Source: Candidatus Daviesbacteria bacterium RIFCSPHIGHO2_02_FULL_36_13 (GTDB lineage Bacteria > Patescibacteriota > Microgenomatia > Daviesbacterales > UBA10151). Taken from it: 33,203 bases of DNA. Shown here one piece after another: positions 25,960-33,203 of this stretch (position 1 is the stretch's first letter; each line of letters opens with the position of its first letter). The position numbers and the translations under genes were made by a program. The notes below the pieces were generated by a model that was not told the origin of the DNA, did not search any database, and was given only the letters and a program-made list of their open reading frames with translations. The stretch spans positions 1 through 33,203 of the forward strand of contig MFCV01000020.1 in assembly GCA_001777015.1 (NCBI GenBank), written 5' to 3'.

Positions 25960-26268
25960 ATGCAACTTTTGACAAAAGAATTAACAACAAAGTTACCCTT
26001 TTTATATACGCAGGAAGATGAAGATGACCCCATTGTTATCTGTAAATTCTTTGCTGTCTGGACTAACTGGACATGGTACGCCATAGAATTTGACGGAAAA
26101 GATACCTTCTTTGGTTATGTTATTGGTCATGAGAATGAGTTAGGATATTTCACTCTTTCCGAGCTACAAGGATTAAAAGGTCCTATGGGTTTAGGTGTTG
26201 AAAGGGATATGTACTTTAGACCGTGCAAGCTTTCAGAAATTAAAAGGCTACACGAAGGACAGTATTAA
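25960..26268 (+). CDS. DUF2958-like mobile-element protein
   Basis: LLTKELTTKLPFLYTQEDEDDPIVICKFFAVWTNWTWYAIEFDGKDTFFGYVIGHENELGYFTLSELQGLKGPMGLGVERDMYFRP; SD aaaggaggtgaac. Confidence 0.82.
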   Translation: MQLLTKELTTKLPFLYTQEDEDDPIVICKFFAVWTNWTWYAIEFDGKDTFFGYVIGHENELGYFTLSELQGLKGPMGLGVERDMYFRPCKLSEIKRLHEGQY

Positions 26269-26275
26269 TATTTAG

Positions 26276-26303
26276 ACCTGCCGCTGTTTCCCCGGCGGCA
26301 GGT
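26276..26303. terminator. Bidirectional hairpin terminator between convergent genes
   Basis: ACCTGCCG-ctgtttccccgg-CGGCAGGT stem between stops at 26268(+) and 26304(-). Confidence 0.65.
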
Positions 26304-27083
26304 TTACTCTTCTGGTCTAATTTCTTCCCAATTAACTTGACCTGTCCTTATTTCCCTTTTAGTAGTTAAAAATAGGTCAATATCATCTCCTATATTTTTA
26401 GTTAAAATTGCCTGGCTGAACATTTTAATATGGTATTTCCTCTTATCTGAGGGGAGAACAAACAGAATGGTAGGAAAAGGAGCATTATTAGTATTTGCCT
26501 GCCAATCACCACCTTTGCAGTAGTTAAGATAATAAGTAACTCTTTCTGTTATGACCTTGTGAGGGGTATAATCGTCATAGTAGTCTAGAAAATATCTGTT
26601 AGTATCAGCACCATCTATTTCCTCAATATAGGCAGTTGGCAATGGGTCAGGAAAATATTCACAACTGCCAAGTTCTTGTTTAGTAAAAAAGTTTAATACC
26701 TGCCCCTTTGTTTTCCTGGATAGAAAGAAGAGGAATATATCTGCAATAAATAAATTTCTTTTGATAAATGGGACCTCTTTTGTTTTTTCTTTATATAACC
26801 TGTCCAAAAAGTCCTCATCAATATTACTATCTTCTTTGCTGCTTTCTTCTTTTAAGATGTACCTTGCCTTTGTATCCAGACAATAAATATAACCATCTGC
26901 AATTTCTTTATCCTCTATATAAGTTATAAACTTTTTGCTGACTAAATCATTTAATGCAATTTGTAATCTTTTTTTATCTTTATGTTCAAATAATTTTATT
27001 AGTTGTTTAATAAGTAAGTATCTGAATTGATAGAGATAGAAAATAATATCATCTTGTTTTTTAGAATGAGGTGGTATTTCCAT
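26304..27083 (-). CDS. Replication-relaxation (Replic_Relax/MobC-like) wHTH family protein
   Basis: KKQDDIIFYLYQFRYLLIKQLIKLFEHKDKKRLQIALNDLVSKKFITYIEDKE...YCLDTKARYILKEE; next to coupling ATPase. Confidence 0.68.
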   Translation of the reverse strand: MEIPPHSKKQDDIIFYLYQFRYLLIKQLIKLFEHKDKKRLQIALNDLVSKKFITYIEDKEIADGYIYCLDTKARYILKEESSKEDSNIDEDFLDRLYKEKTKEVPFIKRNLFIADIFLFFLSRKTKGQVLNFFTKQELGSCEYFPDPLPTAYIEEIDGADTNRYFLDYYDDYTPHKVITERVTYYLNYCKGGDWQANTNNAPFPTILFVLPSDKRKYHIKMFSQAILTKNIGDDIDLFLTTKREIRTGQVNWEEIRPEE

Positions 27084-27266
27084 GTAAGTATTTTTAATAG
27101 TTCGTTTTAGGTTTTTATTTTAAGATTAGGGTAGGAGTTTTAATAGACTAAATAAGAGGGCAGATTAAACTAATCTAGTAGTATATATAAAGAAAGGATG
27201 TGTTTTTGTCAACTTTAGCTTCATTTTTAGTCAATTTTAGCCCTAACCCCTAGGGCATAATTATTA

Positions 27267-30053
27267 TTACCTGTTCTTCTTAGGTAAACCACCTTTAGGA
27301 GTTGTATTTGTGGTATTTTTATCTAATTTATCATTAGCTGGTTTAGTATTTTCTTCTTTTACTTCAACTTTTTTCTGAGCTCTTACATATTTTATGGCAT
27401 AATTTTTTCTGGATGAGTCAATAAGTTTTTTAATAAGTTCTAAATCCTTATCTATTTTTATCTTAATGGTTTCACCGGAAAAGGCTGCCTCTGCATCAGT
27501 TGCTGAAACCTTAATATAGAATTTATATCTTGGTAAATTCATAATTTGTCCCATCTTTACAGCCGGTGCAAATTGAGCAAGCATTAACTCTTCATCTTCT
27601 GGATTCCCTGTTTTAAAACTAATTAAAGTAGTTACATTAGCTAAGATGGTACTGACAATATTGTCATCACTTTGTTGGGCAGTTGATTGCTCTGCCATAC
27701 AAATATCCATTCCATATTTTCTAACCCTCGATAACATCTTGGCAAAAGATAATGTGGCAAAGTCCTGAAACTCATCAACATATAAGTGGAATTGTTTTCT
27801 ATCTTCCTCAGGTATCTCTGCTCTTCTAAGGGCTGCTTGTTGAATTTTAGTTAGAATTGTTGTCCCAAGTAACTTTGATGTATCTTCACCTAGTTTTCCG
27901 GCTGATAAATTACAGATTAGAATTTTGCCATTTAATATCTCATTAAAGTTGATAGTAGATTTTGGCTGCTCTAAAATTCTTTTGGCAATGGGAGAAAATA
28001 AAAATCTACCAATTTTAGCTGTTACTCCACCTACCATTTTAACTATCTGGTAATCACCAGCCCTACCAAATTCATTCTTCCAGAAATCTAATAAATCAGG
28101 ATCTTCTAAGGTTTTAATAACAGATTTTAAATAGGTTGGATTATTTAGCAGTTTATAAACTGTAAATATTGTCCTATCTGGGATAGTAAAAGCAGTATGA
28201 ATGGCATTTCTTAGGATATATTCAATTCTGTGAGCTTCTATTCTTTCATCTTTGGAGAATACTTTTCTAAATAAAGAGATAACCCCTTCTGCCACTACTT
28301 CTTTTTCCAAATCTGCCTCATTTTCAGATAATCCCGGTGTCAGCTCTAAAAGGTTAATACCGATTGGGTTATCCATATCACGGGGATTAAAGTAGACAAA
28401 ATCATTTATCCTTTCCTTTGGAATAGAAGATACTAAAAGCTCAGATACATCACCATCTGGGTCAATAAAAGCCAAACCTTCACCTTTTAGAATGTCCTGA
28501 ATAGCCATTGAAGACATCAGAGTGGTTTTACCTCCACCAGTTCTTCCTATAATATAGGCATGAGTTTTTCTTTCCTCTTCAGTTAGTCCAATTGGTGTTT
28601 CATCACCCCCATACCTATTTACTCCAAACACCACTGCTAAATCCCTGCCTTGTTTTAAAGACAAAGGAGCTGATAAATCATCAGAGTATGATTTAACAAT
28701 ATTTTCTGTTTGAGTAGTCCTGGTAAAGGGAAAATGGTAGAAACTTGATACTTCTGAAGCAGATAGCAGTGATGAACCATTATCAGAAACTAAAGACAGC
28801 AATCTTTTCTGGAAATTTAACATCTTTAGTTTTCCAAAGACTAAATCATAAATTAAGGGAATATTGTTTTTAACAATTATTGATTGATATTTAGGAACAG
28901 AAAAAGAAGTCATAGTTGAGGTAAAGCCCTTAGTTCTTTGATTTAGTGATTTTTTATCTGAGACTATAGCTAGTAATCTAAGTGATGTTTCAAATAAAGG
29001 CTGATCAATCTTTTCCTTAATTGATTTAACAGTTTCTTCTTCAAATGGAGTGATTACTCTGGCTGGCCTAAGTTGCATTTGGTATTGAAATTGGTTTTGC
29101 TGAAATTGGTAATCAGGAGATGCAGCATATGAAGGTCTAGCTTTACTATGAGCAATAGAATTTAGAAACCATTCCACTTGTTTACCTATCTCAAGGCACA
29201 TCTTTATTAAAATACTAATAGTAAAAGTAATTGGAATAAGGAATGCTGGATATCTAATTCTATCTAAATACTTTAAGACATTTTCATTACCCAAAATCAT
29301 GTTATTGATTTTGTTTGTTTCATTAGTTTTAGTTGGAGAAATAACAATTTGAAAGGAAATTAACTCATCAGGGGATAATTTTGTCATCATACCTGTTAAA
29401 AAAGCTATTGGGTCATGCTCTATAAACATATCCAGTTTTTGCAGTGGATAGGCAAAATGTTTTTTAAGACCGAATTCTAAAACTTTTTTCCTCAAGCCTT
29501 TTTTCTTTTCAATATAATCCTCAACCTCTTTAATCTTTAAAGAAGACATAAATGAGGTTAGGTGTTTTTTAACATTAGGTGCTTCATTAGGTGTAGTTCT
29601 AACCAAGTATCTTATACCTGTATGTAAACTTGATACTATTTCAAATGAGAGCTTCAACTTTCTTCCTAATAACTTATCCATCCATGATCTGTCCCAATTA
29701 AGCTCCTGGTGGAGGATCTCAAATAACCTCTGGGTAGTATAAGCTGATTTATCAATATATGCAGGAGGGGTTATTTCTAAAAGCACTGATTCTTCATTAA
29801 ATATCTTTTTAAGTCTTAGAATTAAACGGATTGCCAGTAACCCTAAAACAAAAACTACTAATAAATATAAATAAGGCAAATAAGAGAACAAGTTGATTAT
29901 AAATCCTACAAAATCTGAGATAGGCTTGGTTATAAAAGGAGGAAAAAAAGTCCAGACAAGTAAGAAGAAGTCTTTTATAACAGCTAAATAATTCCCGTCA
30001 GAGAAGTTTTTAAGAAGTTCTTTGGAATAAATGTCCGCAGGCTTATCTACCAT
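27267..30053 (-). CDS. Type IV coupling protein-like ATPase (VirD4/TraD/HerA-like)
   Basis: Walker A YIIGRTGGGKTTLMSSMA, FIDPDGDVSELL, Walker B FHLYVDEFQDFATLSFAKMLSRVRKYGMDICMAEQS; start reassigned to MVDKPADIYS. Confidence 0.88.
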   Translation of the reverse strand: MVDKPADIYSKELLKNFSDGNYLAVIKDFFLLVWTFFPPFITKPISDFVGFIINLFSYLPYLYLLVVFVLGLLAIRLILRLKKIFNEESVLLEITPPAYIDKSAYTTQRLFEILHQELNWDRSWMDKLLGRKLKLSFEIVSSLHTGIRYLVRTTPNEAPNVKKHLTSFMSSLKIKEVEDYIEKKKGLRKKVLEFGLKKHFAYPLQKLDMFIEHDPIAFLTGMMTKLSPDELISFQIVISPTKTNETNKINNMILGNENVLKYLDRIRYPAFLIPITFTISILIKMCLEIGKQVEWFLNSIAHSKARPSYAASPDYQFQQNQFQYQMQLRPARVITPFEEETVKSIKEKIDQPLFETSLRLLAIVSDKKSLNQRTKGFTSTMTSFSVPKYQSIIVKNNIPLIYDLVFGKLKMLNFQKRLLSLVSDNGSSLLSASEVSSFYHFPFTRTTQTENIVKSYSDDLSAPLSLKQGRDLAVVFGVNRYGGDETPIGLTEEERKTHAYIIGRTGGGKTTLMSSMAIQDILKGEGLAFIDPDGDVSELLVSSIPKERINDFVYFNPRDMDNPIGINLLELTPGLSENEADLEKEVVAEGVISLFRKVFSKDERIEAHRIEYILRNAIHTAFTIPDRTIFTVYKLLNNPTYLKSVIKTLEDPDLLDFWKNEFGRAGDYQIVKMVGGVTAKIGRFLFSPIAKRILEQPKSTINFNEILNGKILICNLSAGKLGEDTSKLLGTTILTKIQQAALRRAEIPEEDRKQFHLYVDEFQDFATLSFAKMLSRVRKYGMDICMAEQSTAQQSDDNIVSTILANVTTLISFKTGNPEDEELMLAQFAPAVKMGQIMNLPRYKFYIKVSATDAEAAFSGETIKIKIDKDLELIKKLIDSSRKNYAIKYVRAQKKVEVKEENTKPANDKLDKNTTNTTPKGGLPKKNR

Positions 30054-30089
30054 ATTACCTTTAAATTGGCAGGTAGGCAGATTAGCCCG

Positions 30090-30117
30090 ATTATATACCC
30101 TGAACATAAAATTGCAA
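30090..30117 (-). promoter_or_regulatory. Candidate promoter for coupling-protein gene
   Basis: Minus strand TTGCAA (30117-30112)-16 nt-TATAAT (30095-30090). Confidence 0.6.
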
Positions 30118-30156
30118 CAGGGCAAATTAGGCTTAATCTTCTTACAATTCTCTATC

Positions 30157-30197
30157 TTGACAACTGACCATATATGGTTATATACTAGTCATATATG
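30157..30197 (+). promoter_or_regulatory. Promoter for integrase operon with two overlapping palindromic sites
   Basis: TTGACA 30157-30162, 18 nt, TATACT 30181-30186; CATATATG palindromes at 30169-30176 and 30190-30197. Confidence 0.65.
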
Positions 30198-30239
30198 ATT
30201 AGTTTAGCCTCAATTTTAACCATTTTCAGGACTTAAACT

Positions 30240-30599
30240 ATGGAAACTGCCGAACAACAATTACTTATAACAGAAGAACAAATTGTTACACCTGCAATAG
30301 AGATTTTAAATGAAGTATCACCCCTTGTAGAAAAGACCCCTAGTCAACAATTAGAAAGCTCAAAAGCTGTAGTCAATGTCCTAGATACCTTATTTCCAGA
30401 GCAACAATTTGATGAAAAGAATATCCAAAAAGCTAAGGAGATATTAGGATCATTAACTGAAAGTTTAAGCCCTCAACAACTGAGAGATACAGTAGCGGAA
30501 TTTCAATACCTGGTGAATAGTTGGTTGGATGATTTTGAAAGAGAAATTTTCAAAGGGAAAACTTTAAAAGAACTTCTTCACGAGAAAGGGGGCGTATGA
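30240..30599 (+). CDS. Hypothetical protein co-transcribed with the serine recombinase
   Basis: 119-aa ORF; stop overlaps recombinase ATG (ATGA). Confidence 0.65.
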   Translation: METAEQQLLITEEQIVTPAIEILNEVSPLVEKTPSQQLESSKAVVNVLDTLFPEQQFDEKNIQKAKEILGSLTESLSPQQLRDTVAEFQYLVNSWLDDFEREIFKGKTLKELLHEKGGV

Positions 30600-32134
30600 G
30601 TTTTGGGCAAAATGTAATTCATGCTGACGGGAAAAGAGCCATAATTTATCTCCGGGTCTCAACAGAAGAACAAGTTGATAATTTCTCATTAGATACTCAA
30701 GAAGATTTATGTAGAAAAGAAGCTGAAAAAAGGGGCTATGAAATCATTGAGGTTTTTAGAGAAGAAGGCAGATCAGCTAAAACTATTTTAGGAAGACCCG
30801 TACTCATAAACCTCCTTGAATATTGCCGAAAGAATAAAAATAAAATTCAAGCTATGTTTGTCTATCGAATTGACAGAATTTCTAGGCAAACAGCAGATTA
30901 CTTAGCTATCAGAAAAAAACTATCTGAAAATGGAGTAACAATCATTTCTTCAACAGAACCTACTGGGGATAGCCCCACTGAAAAGTTAGTAGAAACAATT
31001 CTGGCTGGTTTCGCCCAGCTAGATAACGATATAAGATCAGAAAGAGCTAGAAATGGACTTAGAGCTAGGTTTCTCTCAGGAAGAATTGTTACGGGCATGG
31101 TTCCACTAGGTTATACAGTTCAGGCTGGATATGCGGTAAAAGATCCTGCTATTTGGGATAAGATGGTTGAGGCTTGGAATTTAGTGGCTACCGGAACCAA
31201 ATCAATGGAGGAAATGGCAAATATTATGACTGATTGGGGCTTAAAACATAAAAGAGGTAAAAGAGAATACTCCTTAATCCGTCAAAGAGTTAATGAAATT
31301 TTTAGAAATAAATTCTATATGGGTGTTTTAACTTCTGGAGTTTATAAAGAAGAGGTTAAAGGTCAACATGTGCCTATGATTACAGAAGAGATATTTTATA
31401 AAGTCCAGGCAATTCTAGATGGTAGAAACCCTAATAAGCTAGCTTTAGCAACTAGAAAACATCTAAATCCTGATTTTCCTTTAAGAAGGGTGATCAAGTG
31501 TGGTAAATGTGGGATGGGCTTAACAGGTGGATGGAGTCAAGGAAGGCATGCGAAATATGGATATTACAGGTGTGGTGGACACTGTACAACTGCCTCAATT
31601 AAGGTTGAGGACTTAGATAATGCACTAATTAAGGTTTTGAAAGAGACAACACCTAAAAAGGAGTGTTTAAATCTCTTTATTGAGTTTATGTATAAAAATT
31701 ACCATGAGAGATTATTAAGGTTAAATAAGATAAGAGGCGAGGCTGAAAACGAAATAATAAGATTAAAAGCTCTTAGAAAAACTTTAGTTGACAAAAACCT
31801 ATCCGGGATTTATTCAGACGAGATATTTAAGGAACAAAGTAAGGAGATAGAAAATCAGATTACAAAGGCTCAGATAGCCAAAGAAGATGCACTATTTGAT
31901 AAATACAATATTGATAAGCTGACTTCTTTTATAAAGACACTACTAGCAGACTTAGGAGAAACTTACAAAAGATCGAGCTTAGGACAAATAAAAGTGCTTA
32001 TTGGTTCAATCTATCCCACTGGGGTTGCTTGGAGCTACAATGGCACCTTGAATCACCAGATTAGCCCATTATATCAAGCTATTCTGGGGTTCGATAAAGT
32101 CACTAGACTTCCGTGTGCCGAGGAGAGGATTTGA
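30596..32134 (+). CDS. Large serine recombinase / integrase
   Basis: RAIIYLRVSTEEQVDNFSLDTQ, YRIDRISRQTADY, recombinase domain GMVPLGYTV, zinc ribbon KCGKCGMGLTGGW...YYRCGGHC, C-terminal coiled coil; ends inside tRNA-Leu. Confidence 0.96.
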   Translation: MSFGQNVIHADGKRAIIYLRVSTEEQVDNFSLDTQEDLCRKEAEKRGYEIIEVFREEGRSAKTILGRPVLINLLEYCRKNKNKIQAMFVYRIDRISRQTADYLAIRKKLSENGVTIISSTEPTGDSPTEKLVETILAGFAQLDNDIRSERARNGLRARFLSGRIVTGMVPLGYTVQAGYAVKDPAIWDKMVEAWNLVATGTKSMEEMANIMTDWGLKHKRGKREYSLIRQRVNEIFRNKFYMGVLTSGVYKEEVKGQHVPMITEEIFYKVQAILDGRNPNKLALATRKHLNPDFPLRRVIKCGKCGMGLTGGWSQGRHAKYGYYRCGGHCTTASIKVEDLDNALIKVLKETTPKKECLNLFIEFMYKNYHERLLRLNKIRGEAENEIIRLKALRKTLVDKNLSGIYSDEIFKEQSKEIENQITKAQIAKEDALFDKYNIDKLTSFIKTLLADLGETYKRSSLGQIKVLIGSIYPTGVAWSYNGTLNHQISPLYQAILGFDKVTRLPCAEERI

Positions 32135-32198
32135 ACCTCCACGAGCTTACGCTCACTATCGTCTGAGGATAGCGTGTATACCGTTTCACCACCTCGGC
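32117..32198 (-). tRNA. tRNA-Leu (anticodon CAG)
   Basis: Minus strand GCCGAGG...CCTCGGC acceptor, anticodon arm CTATC-CTCAGAC-GATAG, long variable arm GAGCGTAAGCTC, T loop TTCAAAT. Confidence 0.94.
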
Positions 32199-32252
32199 AG
32201 ATTGAACCTATTTTATCATCCCTTCATTTGTAATGATATAATACACAGTTAA

Positions 32253-33203
32253 ATGGCAACTAACGGTAAGACATATTCATTTAAACAAAAAATTGTCACT
32301 TTTGGTGGGGGAACAGGTCATTTTTCCCTTCTTAGGGGTTTAGTTGAACTAAACCAGCCTGAAAATATTACTGCTATTGTTGGAACCTGGGATTCTGGTG
32401 GATCTTCCGGCAAGCTTAGGACAGAATTGGGAGTGCTGCCTCCTGGAGATATCAGACAGTGTCTTTTGGCTTTAATGGAAGATAGTAAACAAAGACAGGT
32501 TGCCCAAAAGCTTTTTGAAGACAGGCTGATTGATATAAAGGGCCCTCTTCGTGGTCATAGCATGGGTAATTTAATTGCAGCCAGACTTGAACAAATTTAT
32601 AAAGGACCAGACAGAGGCACAGAAGCTGAAAGACTGCTTTTTAGAATCAGAGCTAAAGTTTTACCTGTCAGTATTTCTGAACTCAATTTAATGGCTCACT
32701 TAGAGGGTGGCAAAGAAATTAATGGGGAATCAAAAATAGATTTAAGGGGCCAAGATAAAAATTATAATCCAAAAGAAAAAATAAACAGAATTTATTTTGA
32801 AACAAATGCTGACCCAAATCCAGATGCTATTCAGTCTATTACTGAGGCAGATAAGATTGTTTTTTCTGCAGGGGATTTATATACCTCTATCTTGCCTCAC
32901 CTGTTGGTTGGAGGAATAAGAGAGGCTATAGAAAGCTCAAATGCCAAAATCATTTTGATTTTAAATTTAATGACTAAAGTAGGGGAAACAGATAATTTTA
33001 AGGCCTCTGATTATCTTAAGGCTTTTATTTATTACCTGGGAGGAGACAAGAATATTGATATCATGATTGCCAACTCTAATGGATTGGATAAGGAAGTCTT
33101 AAAAGTATACAAAAAGGATAAACAACAGCCTGTGGAAGTTGATTCTGAAATCTGCTCTAAAATTGCCCCAGGCATTAAGATTATTAAAGAACCACTTGCC
33201 ATC
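32253..33203 (+). CDS. yvcK: YvcK/CofD-like protein, truncated by window end
   Basis: IVTFGGGTGHFSLLRGL, TWDSGGSSGKLRTELGVLPPGDIRQCLLAL, GPLRGHSMGNL, GDLYTSILPHLLVGGI; TATAAT 32237-32242. Confidence 0.93.
   Translation, partial: MATNGKTYSFKQKIVTFGGGTGHFSLLRGLVELNQPENITAIVGTWDSGGSSGKLRTELGVLPPGDIRQCLLALMEDSKQRQVAQKLFEDRLIDIKGPLRGHSMGNLIAARLEQIYKGPDRGTEAERLLFRIRAKVLPVSISELNLMAHLEGGKEINGESKIDLRGQDKNYNPKEKINRIYFETNADPNPDAIQSITEADKIVFSAGDLYTSILPHLLVGGIREAIESSNAKIILILNLMTKVGETDNFKASDYLKAFIYYLGGDKNIDIMIANSNGLDKEVLKVYKKDKQQPVEVDSEICSKIAPGIKIIKEPLAI

Larger units (their letters stand above)
154..32120. mobile_element. Putative integrative and conjugative element between two tRNA-Leu genes
   Basis: Serine recombinase abutting tRNA-Leu at right end; T4SS and coupling-protein genes inside; 9-bp direct repeat cgtgtgccg at 154-162 and 32112-32120 at the 3' ends of both tRNA-Leu genes. 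Left boundary is inferred. Confidence 0.65.

Noticed and set aside
30054-30125. Upstream extension of the coupling-protein ORF
   Set aside because: Contains the candidate promoter; ATG at 30053 has an aaaggtaat leader and better context
1-33203. CRISPR array or rRNA genes
   Set aside because: No regularly spaced direct repeats and no rRNA-like sequence seen

Overview
AT-rich window best read as a ~32 kb integrative and conjugative element (ICE) lying between two same-orientation tRNA-Leu genes: tRNA-Leu(GAG) at ~159-241(-) and tRNA-Leu(CAG) at ~32117-32198(-). Chromosome-like sequence flanks it (an unidentified C-terminal ORF on the left, a YvcK/CofD-like gene on the right). The minimal transfer apparatus, the pilin type and pervasive leaderless-looking promoters suggest a CPR/Patescibacteria-type host; this is inference. 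Mobility genes: large serine recombinase, VirD4/TraD-like coupling ATPase, Replic_Relax-like wHTH protein, VirB4 ATPase with a separately encoded N-terminal part, PrgI-like, VirB6-like, VirB2-like pilin and an M23 peptidase. Left cargo is a defence island: LAGLIDADG endonuclease, PLD-family protein, XRE regulator, EcoRI-methylase-like MTase with a DUF262-HNH nuclease, a CBASS CD-NTase with a Cap15-like effector, an unlisted overlapping 47-aa transmembrane ORF, and a DUF4238 protein. The middle cargo is the least familiar part: an inositol-monophosphatase-family enzyme, a NUDT9-like ADP-ribose pyrophosphatase fused to a long unknown region, an 841-aa protein with an embedded RelA/SpoT-like synthetase domain, and a convergent stand-alone HD alarmone-hydrolase-like gene. 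I propose this as a candidate nucleotide-signalling/conflict module. Other notable signals: a (GA)11 tract that breaks the frame of a leaderless ORF, a highly structured intergenic region at 25800-25914 (leader RNA or oriT candidate), and enzyme ORFs at both element ends that terminate inside tRNA-Leu genes. All family names come from reading motifs by eye; no database search was run.
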